A DNA stretch of 22,112 bases, from the NCBI GenBank assembly GCA_035642125.1, contig DASQSZ010000197.1, positions 1 through 22,112 on the forward strand, read 5' to 3'. Made by a program: the position numbers and the translations under genes. The stretch comes from CALAED01 sp937891035. GTDB taxonomy: Bacteria > Actinomycetota > Actinomycetes > Streptosporangiales > Streptosporangiaceae. Of this stretch, positions 7,405 through 13,394 are shown in pieces (position 1 is the first letter of the stretch; the number at the start of each line of letters is the position of its first letter). The notes below the pieces were generated by a model. It was not told the DNA's origin. It worked only from the letters and a program-made list of their open reading frames with translations, and ran no database searches.

Positions 7405-8106
7405 ATGATCGAAGACAGCCGACCGCATTCGCACGATTCAGTAGGCGACAGCGCTTTCGCCGCTTACTACGCGCTGAGCGGTCACGCCCTCGTGCCGCCT
7501 CCGGGCAGGGCCAACCTGCTCGATGACGAGGGAAGCTCTCGGCAGCGACCTGAGCGCGCGGATGCCGCGCGCAACCGGGCAAGGGTGCTGCAGGCGGCCG
7601 AACGGCTGTTCGCCACCGCGGATCCGCGTACGGTCACCATGGACGACATCGCTCGGGCCGCCGGGGTCGGGCGCGCCACTCTCTACCGCCGTTATCCCGA
7701 TCCGGGAGCCATCGCGGTCGCGCTGCTGGACGAGCACGAACGTGCGTTGCAAGAGAAGCTGATCTTTGGTGGCCCCCCACTCGGCCCGGGAGCCCACCCC
7801 GCCGACCGGCTGGCCGCCTTCTACGCGGCGATGATCGACCTCCTCGATCGGCACCTGCACCTGGCGCTGGGCGTCGAGGTCGGCAGTCCACGAATGGCCA
7901 CCGGCGCCTACCGATTCTGGCGCACCCACGTCCACGCCTTGGTCCGTGCGGCCGGCGCGGGGGATCCGGACACGCTCACCGACATCCTGATGGCGCCGCT
8001 GGCCCCAGAGGTCTACCGATTCCAGCGCGACGAGATCGGCCTTTCGATCGTCCGGATCACAGACGCTCTTGGCATGCTGGCCCGCCGCGTGCTGCTACCC
8101 GGGTGA
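7405..8106 (+). CDS. TetR-family transcriptional repressor
   Basis: A 233-residue TetR-type regulator. The DNA-binding helix-turn-helix is in the segment starting RVLQAAERLFATADPRTV and continuing MDDIARAAGVGRATLYRRY, at about residues 58-105, later than usual because of an unusual N-terminal extension of about 50 residues rich in His, Ser and Pro. The rest is a ligand-binding helical domain. I place the start at the ATG at 7405: GGAGG at 7391-7395 sits 9 bases upstream of it, but directly abuts the other candidate at 7396. It is divergent from the DMT transporter and convergent with rohT, ending in a shared hairpin. It probably represses the transporter operon and itself through the palindromes at 7327-7379; the ligand may be the cluster product. 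Confidence 0.88.
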   Translation: MIEDSRPHSHDSVGDSAFAAYYALSGHALVPPPGRANLLDDEGSSRQRPERADAARNRARVLQAAERLFATADPRTVTMDDIARAAGVGRATLYRRYPDPGAIAVALLDEHERALQEKLIFGGPPLGPGAHPADRLAAFYAAMIDLLDRHLHLALGVEVGSPRMATGAYRFWRTHVHALVRAAGAGDPDTLTDILMAPLAPEVYRFQRDEIGLSIVRITDALGMLARRVLLPG

Positions 8107-8128
8107 CCGGCCCCCGGTAGCAGCACGC
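8087..8128. terminator. Bidirectional hairpin between tetR and rohT
   Basis: A 13-bp perfect inverted repeat: gcgtgctgctacc at 8087-8099 and ggtagcagcacgc at 8116-8128, with a 16-base GC-rich loop that can pair further. It spans the last codons of tetR and ends 17 bp before the rohT stop codon. The two genes converge here, so it probably terminates both. There is no clear U-tract. Confidence 0.75.
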
Positions 8129-8145
8129 AGGCGAGCGCTTTGCAC

Positions 8146-8448
8146 TCACATCTCTGTTTCGGCCGTCTCTCCTTCGTCACCTTCGTCACCTTCGTCACCT
8201 TCGTCACCTTCGTCACCGAGTACCAGTACCCGCAGCGGCCCGCAGGCCGGTCCGCTGAGCCGCCGACCGGTACGCAGGTCGAAACTGGACTGGTGAAGGG
8301 GGCAGATGATACTCATTCGCCGCGCGTTGACCACGCCGAATCGCAGCCTGCCCTTGCGGTGGGGACACTCGCTTTGGGTGATGACCTTCGTTCCGTCGAC
8401 CTCCACGAGAATCTCGTCCTGGCTGATCTGCCTGATCCTCGTGCTCAC
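8146..8448 (-). CDS. rohT: Rieske [2Fe-2S] ferredoxin, probable azomycin cluster electron donor
   Basis: A 100-residue Rieske protein with both cluster-binding motifs: C-P-H (Cys28, His30) in SECPHRKG and C-P-L-H (Cys49, His52) in IICPLHQSSFDL. It has no oxygenase domain, so it is a stand-alone ferredoxin. The GTG start at 8448 overlaps the rohS stop in a GTGA junction, so it is translationally coupled to the diiron oxygenase and probably feeds it electrons. The last 25 residues are an acidic tail of five (GDE)-type repeats from a 9-bp DNA repeat, which is unusual for this family. The Rieske assignment is firm. The symbol rohT is by position after rohS; I am less sure that this name is used for this gene in the literature. 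Confidence 0.8.
   Translation of the reverse strand: MSTRIRQISQDEILVEVDGTKVITQSECPHRKGRLRFGVVNARRMSIICPLHQSSFDLRTGRRLSGPACGPLRVLVLGDEGDEGDEGDEGDEGETAETEM
8172..8216. repeat. Five perfect copies of a 9-bp repeat in the rohT tail
   Basis: The unit cttcgtcac is repeated five times without a mismatch. On the minus strand it encodes the Gly-Asp-Glu repeats at the C-terminus of the Rieske protein. The unit is a multiple of three, so slippage would change length without a frameshift. Confidence 0.9.
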
Positions 8449-9287
8449 GCGGCGACCCTCCGGGACCGGCCCAGCGCGGCTTCGGTGGCTTCGGCCACGA
8501 CCGCGCTGGTCATCGTCACTCCGGCCCACACCTTGGCCAGGTCCACCGGCCGGTCGCGTTCGAGGGCGCGGATCGACGAACGCATCCGCCTGCTGTGAAA
8601 GGTGTCGATGTAGAGATGTTCCGTGTAGTAGCGCGAGTTGACGATCCCGAGCCGGCTGCTGGCCGCGGCGTAGCACTTGAACGCATACAGCACGCTCGAC
8701 TCGAAGTACGCGTACGCGCCGAGGAAGTACTCCGGTTTCGGGGCGCGCTCAGCGAACCAGTGAAAGAGATTGACGTAAGCGAAGCATTCGTCCGGAGCGA
8801 TGCCAACGTAGTACTCGAGGTCGGTCGGCATGCCCAGCTCGGTCACGAGTTTGGTGTATAGCTGAGCGTGTTCCTGCTCGTCGTTGCCGCACCCGAACTC
8901 GTCGATGAGTACCTGCATCACCATGGTGCGTGCCCGTGCCGGCAGCCGACGGATGATTCCGAGGTGGGATTGCGACTCCACCAGTCCGTCCACCGCGAAG
9001 GCCGCGACCACCGACTTGAATTGCCGCAACGTCGCCTCCTCCGCGAGGAATCGCTCATGCTCGCTTGGGCCTGCCTTCTCCTCCTCATCGAGCAGCTTGC
9101 TCAGCGCGGCGAGCAGATCTTCTCCCGAGGCGAAGGCAGGCGCCTGCCGCTCGTGGTCCGCCGCCAGCCGACCCGCCCAGTTCCGCTCGATGTCGAGCAG
9201 GTCGGCATAACCGGCGACGTCGGGAACCGTACGGTTGTAGATGTACAGCCGCTTCTGTGCCGAATCTGTCGGAGATATCCGCATCAT
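8445..9287 (-). CDS. rohS: Haem-oxygenase-like diiron N-oxygenase (2-aminoimidazole to 2-nitroimidazole)
   Basis: A 280-residue protein of the haem-oxygenase-like diiron oxidase (HDO) superfamily. Likely metal ligands have the HDO spacing: Glu104 (DGLVESQSH), Glu130 and His140 (DEFGCGNDEQEHAQLY), and the triad His224-x3-Asp228-x2-His231 (EHLYIDTFH), with Glu196 as a further candidate. Related enzymes such as SznF N-oxygenate amines. In the azomycin pathway RohS oxidises the amine of 2-aminoimidazole to a nitro group. The ATG at 9287 overlaps the rohR stop (ATGA); a second ATG at 9284 is possible. A longer upstream frame exists but lies inside rohR and is Arg-rich, so I rejected it. The family call is firm; the substrate is inferred from the complete neighbouring pathway. 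Confidence 0.85.
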   Translation of the reverse strand: MMRISPTDSAQKRLYIYNRTVPDVAGYADLLDIERNWAGRLAADHERQAPAFASGEDLLAALSKLLDEEEKAGPSEHERFLAEEATLRQFKSVVAAFAVDGLVESQSHLGIIRRLPARARTMVMQVLIDEFGCGNDEQEHAQLYTKLVTELGMPTDLEYYVGIAPDECFAYVNLFHWFAERAPKPEYFLGAYAYFESSVLYAFKCYAAASSRLGIVNSRYYTEHLYIDTFHSRRMRSSIRALERDRPVDLAKVWAGVTMTSAVVAEATEAALGRSRRVAA

Positions 9288-10081
9288 CGCTGCTCTCGAG
9301 ACCCGCCGATCCCCAGATCGGTGCTGATCACGCCGCGTTTGCACAGCTCCGTCTTGACCCGTCGATACCAGTCGTCTTCGAACACGCCGAACCGCCGGCA
9401 CGCCGCGTCGACCTCGGCCTGACGCTCTGGTGTCGGATCGACCAGCATGGCGTTGCACAGCTCCGGCTCCAGGTTTGCCAGCGGTCCGACGAGGCCGGCC
9501 ACCCCGCGCGCCTCGAGCAACAGGTTCTCCCAGCCCTCGAACACCGGCACCGAGTGAGCCGCGTGCGCGAGGCGACGGGTGAATTCCGCTGAGCCGCTTG
9601 ACTCCTTGATCCCAACGACATCGGGCAAGTCAAAGATCCGCAGCAGGGTTTCCAGCTCGATCGTGTTACCCGAGACCGCAGCCTCGTTGTAAATGAACAG
9701 CGGCACGTCCACCGCCTCGCGCACCTTCCGGTAGTGCTCGAAGATCTCCTCCTGGCTGATCTCGGCACGGAACGGCGTGGTCACCACGACGGCGTCCGCG
9801 CCGAGTTCGCGCGCGAGCTCGGCGCGCTCGACGACCTGCGCAGTCTCCGGCAGCTGGATTCCGGCCAGCACGGGAAGGCCGTGCGAATGCGTCTTGGTGG
9901 CCGCCACCATGTCGCGCCACTGCTTTTCGTCCAACAGCCAGCCCTCACCCGAGCTGAGCGCCGGCATCAGCGCGGTGACGTCACGGTGCAGGGACTCGAT
10001 GAGCCGCGCGACGCTGGGGACGTCTACCCTTCCCTCGACATCGACGGGGGTGACAAGCGGAACAATTGTTCCGGAATACAT
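9284..10081 (-). CDS. rohR: DapA-family class I aldolase (retro-aldolase of 4-hydroxy-2-ketoarginine)
   Basis: A 265-residue member of the dihydrodipicolinate synthase/N-acetylneuraminate lyase family. The Schiff-base lysine is in VVGIKESSG (Lys159) and the catalytic tyrosine in PLFIYNEA (Tyr131). The usual TTGE substrate loop is SSGE here, and the protein is some 25-30 residues shorter than true DapA, so lysine biosynthesis is unlikely. In azomycin biosynthesis RohR cleaves 4-hydroxy-2-ketoarginine to guanidinoacetaldehyde and pyruvate. I chose the ATG at 10081, which shares one base with the rohQ stop (TGATG) and lies 4 bases after a strong GGAGGAGG; a GTG at 10084 is too close to that site. 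The fold is certain; the reaction is inferred from context. Confidence 0.85.
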   Translation of the reverse strand: MYSGTIVPLVTPVDVEGRVDVPSVARLIESLHRDVTALMPALSSGEGWLLDEKQWRDMVAATKTHSHGLPVLAGIQLPETAQVVERAELARELGADAVVVTTPFRAEISQEEIFEHYRKVREAVDVPLFIYNEAAVSGNTIELETLLRIFDLPDVVGIKESSGSAEFTRRLAHAAHSVPVFEGWENLLLEARGVAGLVGPLANLEPELCNAMLVDPTPERQAEVDAACRRFGVFEDDWYRRVKTELCKRGVISTDLGIGGSREQR

Positions 10082-10575
10082 CACACCTCCTCCGTGGGCA
10101 CCCGCAGCGCGAGTGAACGTTGGTAGAGCTCCTCCAGGCGGGGCGGGAATGCGCGCTCGGGACCGCCATCGGGCGGCCGTACCGGCAACCCGTCCCGATC
10201 CCGCAACCGCGGCGAGACGGTCACCAACTCGCCGCCGCGAGCGAGCACCATTCCCATGGTCAGCCGATCGGTCAGATTCAAGTCGGCGAGCTCCGGAGTG
10301 GAGAGCGCGACTTTGATGTCTCGTTCCTCGTAGGGGACCCGGTCGATCCCCATGTCAGTGTGCAGAACGTCCATGAACGGGTAGTAGTCGTCCTGCTCGG
10401 CACGGCCGCGACACCAGACGATCGCGTCGCACCGGCCCACTTGTTCCAGGCTCATGACGACCGCGCCGTCCGACAGTCGCTCGACGAAGAAATTCTTGCA
10501 GCCGACTCGCACCTTGTCGTTCTCGGCATGCATGCCCAGGAAGAGCGACGCGTCGATATGCAGTTCAGTGGGCAT
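10081..10575 (-). CDS. rohQ: RohQ-like protein, proposed cyclodehydratase forming 2-aminoimidazole
   Basis: A 164-residue protein of a little-known family. By position it corresponds to RohQ, which I recall as the enzyme cyclising guanidinoacetaldehyde to 2-aminoimidazole. It has no signal peptide or membrane segment. Its layout resembles a PIN domain: an N-terminal strand with acid (LHIDASLFLG, Asp8), Glu44 in MSLEQVG, and a late helix-strand unit with Asp103 (LTDRLTMGMVLARGGELVTV), where PIN nucleases keep their third acid and a closing VTxS strand. That resemblance is my own reading and needs a structure comparison. Its ATG at 10575 overlaps the end of rohP by 11 bases, and GGAAGG lies 10-15 bases upstream, so translation is coupled. 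The assignment rests mainly on operon position. Confidence 0.7.
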   Translation of the reverse strand: MPTELHIDASLFLGMHAENDKVRVGCKNFFVERLSDGAVVMSLEQVGRCDAIVWCRGRAEQDDYYPFMDVLHTDMGIDRVPYEERDIKVALSTPELADLNLTDRLTMGMVLARGGELVTVSPRLRDRDGLPVRPPDGGPERAFPPRLEELYQRSLALRVPTEEV

Positions 10576-11827
10576 CGTTGACGAGCACCTTCCGCATCGC
10601 AGTCATCGCGGCCGCGAACTCATCGGGACGCCGCGCCAGCGCAATGCGAAGGTACCGCTCCCCCCGCGCGGGATCGTCCCAATAGAAATACGTGCCAGGT
10701 AGCGTATAGACCTCGTCCTCGAATAGACGCGACTGAAGGTCTGTAGCGGTTAGGCCGGGTCGGGTTATACGGAACCAGGCGACGCTGGTTTCCACCACTG
10801 GTGGTACATATTCCAAAATGGTGCCGGCGAGCGCCTCTCGAGCAGCGGCACGGTTCTGGCTGATGACGTCACGCACAGACGCGAAGTTGTCCTTGATGGA
10901 ATCCTCGACGTACTCGGCGAGGAAGTTCAAGATGAACGGAGAGACGTTGAGCAATACGGCCGTGTGTATGTTGTAGACATCCTCTCGAATGTCCTCACTC
11001 GCCGTGATCATTGCACATTTTGCGTCCTGCACGGGCCACGTCTTGCCAGTGTCTTCAATAGCCATGTAGCTGACGCCGGACTCTTCCAGCATCCGGTAGA
11101 TGTCGATTCGGTCCATGCCATCCGCACATAGCACGAACGACGCGAAGCAGAAGTCCATGATCAGCAGCTTGCCGGTCTCCTTGCACAGTCGGATGACCTC
11201 GGCGAAGCCGTCACGACCGTCCTTGAGCAGGGTGAATCCGGTGGGGTTGTTCGGGTCGACCAGGTAGATCGCGTCCGTGTCCACCGCCGACATCCGCTCA
11301 TAGATCCGATCGGTGTCATGCAGCCATTCCTCGGGGAACGAGCCGAGGTCGACCCCCATGTGCTTGAGTAGATCGACCAGGTTGTCAAAGCACGGCGAGA
11401 CCAGCGAGACGGACATATCGCGCTGACGTAGATACATTGCGGCCACCATCGTGGCGATGCTGGCCGAATAAACCAGTAAGGTCTTGTTCATCGCCGCGGC
11501 GGTCGACTGCTTGTGCAACCGGAAGAAAGCTTCGAGAAAGCGTTGCTCAGCCTCCGACTGCAGCATGTTCTCGGCCTCATACCAGAGGCTTTCAAGGTTG
11601 GCCACGATAGCCGCTTGACTGGCCGACTGCCGCTGGTGCGTGTGCGCATCGGCAAGGTTGTGCTTCGTCTTGAGGGCCGTGATCTCATGCTGGGTCAGAT
11701 CCACGAATTGGCGGACGTCCAGCACCTCTGATTCGAGGTCATCGGCGATCACGGAGACTTTCTCAAGCACCTTTGCTAAACTCCGTTCCGGTGAATTGGA
11801 AACCATGCGCAAGGGCGAGTTGCTCAT
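10565..11827 (-). CDS. rohP: PLP-dependent L-arginine hydroxylase/oxidase, aminotransferase fold
   Basis: A 420-residue fold-type I PLP enzyme. It shows the DPNNPTG segment (191-197), the cofactor Asp (LIMDFCF, Asp225) and the Schiff-base lysine in EDTGKTWPVQDAK (Lys262), with Lys270 where an Arg commonly binds the PLP phosphate. An N-terminal stretch of about 110 residues precedes the large domain. MppP and RohP are aminotransferase-like proteins that use O2 to turn L-arginine into 4-hydroxy-2-ketoarginine, the first step of azomycin synthesis. GC content here (about 58% in a sampled 60-base stretch) is below the flanking hut genes. ATGs at 11827 and 11806 are both possible; neither has a clear Shine-Dalgarno sequence. 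It heads the rohPQRST operon. An ordinary transaminase is the alternative, made unlikely by the neighbours. Confidence 0.82.
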   Translation of the reverse strand: MSNSPLRMVSNSPERSLAKVLEKVSVIADDLESEVLDVRQFVDLTQHEITALKTKHNLADAHTHQRQSASQAAIVANLESLWYEAENMLQSEAEQRFLEAFFRLHKQSTAAAMNKTLLVYSASIATMVAAMYLRQRDMSVSLVSPCFDNLVDLLKHMGVDLGSFPEEWLHDTDRIYERMSAVDTDAIYLVDPNNPTGFTLLKDGRDGFAEVIRLCKETGKLLIMDFCFASFVLCADGMDRIDIYRMLEESGVSYMAIEDTGKTWPVQDAKCAMITASEDIREDVYNIHTAVLLNVSPFILNFLAEYVEDSIKDNFASVRDVISQNRAAAREALAGTILEYVPPVVETSVAWFRITRPGLTATDLQSRLFEDEVYTLPGTYFYWDDPARGERYLRIALARRPDEFAAAMTAMRKVLVNDAH

Positions 11828-11871
11828 CCAAATAAAGGGTCACAAGATTGGTTTCGACGTCGCGTCCAACG

Positions 11872-11898
11872 GCACTTCCACACAGTTTGGGGAAGTGC
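11872..11898. promoter_or_regulatory. Inverted repeat 45 bp upstream of rohP
   Basis: Perfect 8-bp arms gcacttcc (11872-11879) and ggaagtgc (11891-11898) with an 11-base spacer. The 19-bp centre-to-centre layout suits a dimeric regulator; in RNA it would form a hairpin just ahead of rohP. Confidence 0.45.
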
Positions 11899-11982
11899 GG
11901 AAAATTACGCTGTGGCACGCAGCCAGATGGCCGTCTAAGAGTTGATCTTGACTGAATCCCTTAACCGGAGTGCACCTCTGTT

Positions 11983-12017
11983 ACAAGAGTGCCCAGAAAT
12001 TCTCCCGAAACTCTTGT
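11983..12017. promoter_or_regulatory. Inverted repeat directly after the small leader ORF
   Basis: Perfect 8-bp arms acaagagt (11983-11990) and actcttgt (12010-12017), 19-base spacer. The spacer contains a further 9-base palindrome, agaaattct (11995-12003), nearly concentric with the outer arms. It starts one base after the stop codon of the small leader ORF. It could be an operator, an attenuator hairpin or a weak terminator for hutI read-through. Confidence 0.45.
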
Positions 12018-12018
12018 G

Positions 12019-12102
12019 TCACATGGTTGAAACGTCAAGGTAGAGCATAAAGGCGATCATGGAGGCCGTACATCGGTCAAAGTGATGTTTCTCGTTCATC
12101 AC
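12019..12102 (-). CDS. Small leader ORF upstream of rohP (27 codons), unknown function
   Basis: A short frame with GTG at 12102 followed at once by ATG at 12099, ending in TGA at 12019-12021. GGAGG at 12111-12115 lies 8 bases from the GTG and 11 from the ATG. The peptide begins MNEKHHFDRCTASM and ends LYLDVSTM; it is Met-rich, has one Cys, no signal peptide and no Arg run of the kind expected of an arginine attenuator. It is on the same strand as rohP, 191 bp ahead. I do not recognise it. It may be a regulatory leader peptide, or debris of a lost gene such as a transposase tail. Confidence 0.35.
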   Translation of the reverse strand: MMNEKHHFDRCTASMIAFMLYLDVSTM

Positions 12103-12117
12103 AATGGACGCCTCCAT
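12059..12117 (-). promoter_or_regulatory. Nested hairpin covering the ribosome-binding site and start of the leader ORF
   Basis: On the minus-strand RNA, AUGGAGGC (12117-12110), which contains the GGAGG, can pair with GCCUCCAU (12066-12059) inside the ORF. Within it GUGAUG (12102-12097), the two candidate start codons, can pair with CAUCAC (12087-12082). Both arms are perfect (8 and 6 bp). The fold would hide both translation signals. It is seen in sequence only. Confidence 0.5.
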
Positions 12118-12211
12118 CTGGCGGGCGGGGCCGGCGGGTGCAGGCAGGGTCGAAGGCTTGTTGAGGGTGCCGTCGGTAATGCCGGTGGACAGGATCTGGT
12201 GAGAAAGGCGG

Positions 12212-13375
12212 CTACGTGACGACGGGAGCGCCGGCCTTCCAGACGGCGGCGACGTGGGGCACGCCGGGCCGGTAGGCGAGGTGGATGTGGGAGGGTGCCT
12301 CCAGCACGAGGACGTCGGCGCGGGCCCCGGCCGCCAGGCGGCCGACGTCGTCGCGGCGCAGCGCCCGGGCGCCCCCGGCCGTGGCCGCCCATACCGCCTC
12401 GGCCGGGGTCATGCGCATCTCCCGTACGGCCAGCGCGACACAAAAGGCCATGCTGCTCGTGTAGCACGAGCCGGGGTTGCAGTCGGTGGCGATGGCGACG
12501 GTGGCGCCGGCGTCGAGCAGCCGCCGCGCGTCGGGGTAGGGCTGGCGGGTCGAGAACTCCACGCCGGGCAGCAGCGTCGCCACCGTGTCCGACCCCGCCA
12601 GGGCGTCCACGTCGGCGGCCGACAGGAACGTGCAATGGTCGGCGGAGGCGGCGCCGTGGGCCACGGCGAGCTGTACGCCGGGGCCGGGCCCGAGCTGGTT
12701 GGCGTGCAGCCGCGGCGTCAGCCCCGCCCTGATGCCGGCGGACAGGATGTCGCGCGTCTGCTCGGCGTCGAAGGCGACGTGCTCGCAAAACACGTCGATC
12801 CAGCGGGCATGCGGCGCGCAGGCGGCCAGCATGTCGGTGGTGACCAGCGCGACGTAGTCGGCCGCCTCCATGCCGGCCGGCACGATGTGCGCGCCGAGAA
12901 AGGTCACCTCGTCGGCGAGTTCGGCGGCGATGCGCACGGCCCGCTCCTCGTCGGCGACGGTGAGGCCGTAGCCGGACTTGCACTCGACGGTCGTCGTGCC
13001 CTGTCCGGCCATCTCGGCCACCAGGCGGGCGAGGTTGGCGCGCAGCTCTTCGTCCGAGGCGGCCCGCGTGCGCTCGACGGTGGTGCGGATGCCGCCGCCG
13101 GTGTAGGGGCGCCCGCTCATCCGGGCGGCGAACTCCGCCGCCCGCTCGCCGGCGAAGACCAAATGTGCGTGCGAGTCGACGAAGCCGGGCAGCACCGCGC
13201 GGCCGGCTGCGTCGTAGGCCGCGTCGGCGGCGGGCGCGGCCGCCGCCGGGCCGGCCCAGGCGACGCGGTCGCCGTCGATGACCAGGGCCGCGTCGCTGAC
13301 CAGGCCGAGCGGCCCCGCGCCCAGGGCCGGGTCGTTGGTGACCAGCTCCCCGATGTTCCTGATGACCGTGCTCAC
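12212..13375 (-). CDS. hutI: Imidazolonepropionase
   Basis: A 387-residue metal-dependent amidohydrolase that opens 4-imidazolone-5-propionate to N-formimidoyl-L-glutamate, the third step of histidine breakdown. The first metal ligands are in GFVDSHAHLVFAG (His69, His71). KSGYGLTVADE, LHANQLGPG and IATDCNPGSCYTSSM are characteristic of HutI. The length is normal for the family. The start is a GTG at 13375, only 19 bp after the hutF stop, so it is the last gene of the hutH-U-F-I operon. There is no obvious terminator directly after its stop; transcription could run into the rohP leader. Confidence 0.93.
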   Translation of the reverse strand: MSTVIRNIGELVTNDPALGAGPLGLVSDAALVIDGDRVAWAGPAAAAPAADAAYDAAGRAVLPGFVDSHAHLVFAGERAAEFAARMSGRPYTGGGIRTTVERTRAASDEELRANLARLVAEMAGQGTTTVECKSGYGLTVADEERAVRIAAELADEVTFLGAHIVPAGMEAADYVALVTTDMLAACAPHARWIDVFCEHVAFDAEQTRDILSAGIRAGLTPRLHANQLGPGPGVQLAVAHGAASADHCTFLSAADVDALAGSDTVATLLPGVEFSTRQPYPDARRLLDAGATVAIATDCNPGSCYTSSMAFCVALAVREMRMTPAEAVWAATAGGARALRRDDVGRLAAGARADVLVLEAPSHIHLAYRPGVPHVAAVWKAGAPVVT

Positions 13376-13394
13376 GCGGGGACCCCGGCGGCGT

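Larger units (their letters stand above)
11828..12211. other. Leader region between hutI and rohP
   Basis: A 384-bp stretch without a long gene. It holds a 27-codon ORF with a ribosome-binding site inside a nested inverted repeat (12019-12117) and two further inverted repeats (11983-12017 and 11872-11898). By my count bases 11941-12120 are about 48% GC, against roughly 70% or more in the hut genes. I could not identify a convincing -35/-10 pair for rohP. Bases 12118-12211 are again GC-rich and hold nothing I recognise. Confidence 0.6.

Noticed and set aside
8172..8216. Short regular repeats as a possible CRISPR array
   Set aside because: The 9-bp units are contiguous with no spacers and are in frame within the Rieske gene.
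9284..10081. DapA (lysine biosynthesis) annotation for the aldolase
   Set aside because: The protein is short, the TTGE loop is altered to SSGE, and it is embedded in an operon with a diiron N-oxygenase and an Arg-oxidase-like PLP enzyme rather than lysine genes.
10565..11827. Enduracididine-type pathway (MppP with MppQ and MppR)
   Set aside because: The PLP enzyme would fit, but no MppQ-like second aminotransferase or MppR-like acetoacetate-decarboxylase-fold gene is present; the aldolase, orphan protein and HDO fit azomycin instead.
12019..12117. Tail of an IS-type transposase
   Set aside because: The FDRCTASMIAF stretch loosely recalls transposase C-termini, but the fragment is too short, no terminal repeats or target duplication are evident, and it has its own ribosome-binding site. 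Kept only as an alternative.
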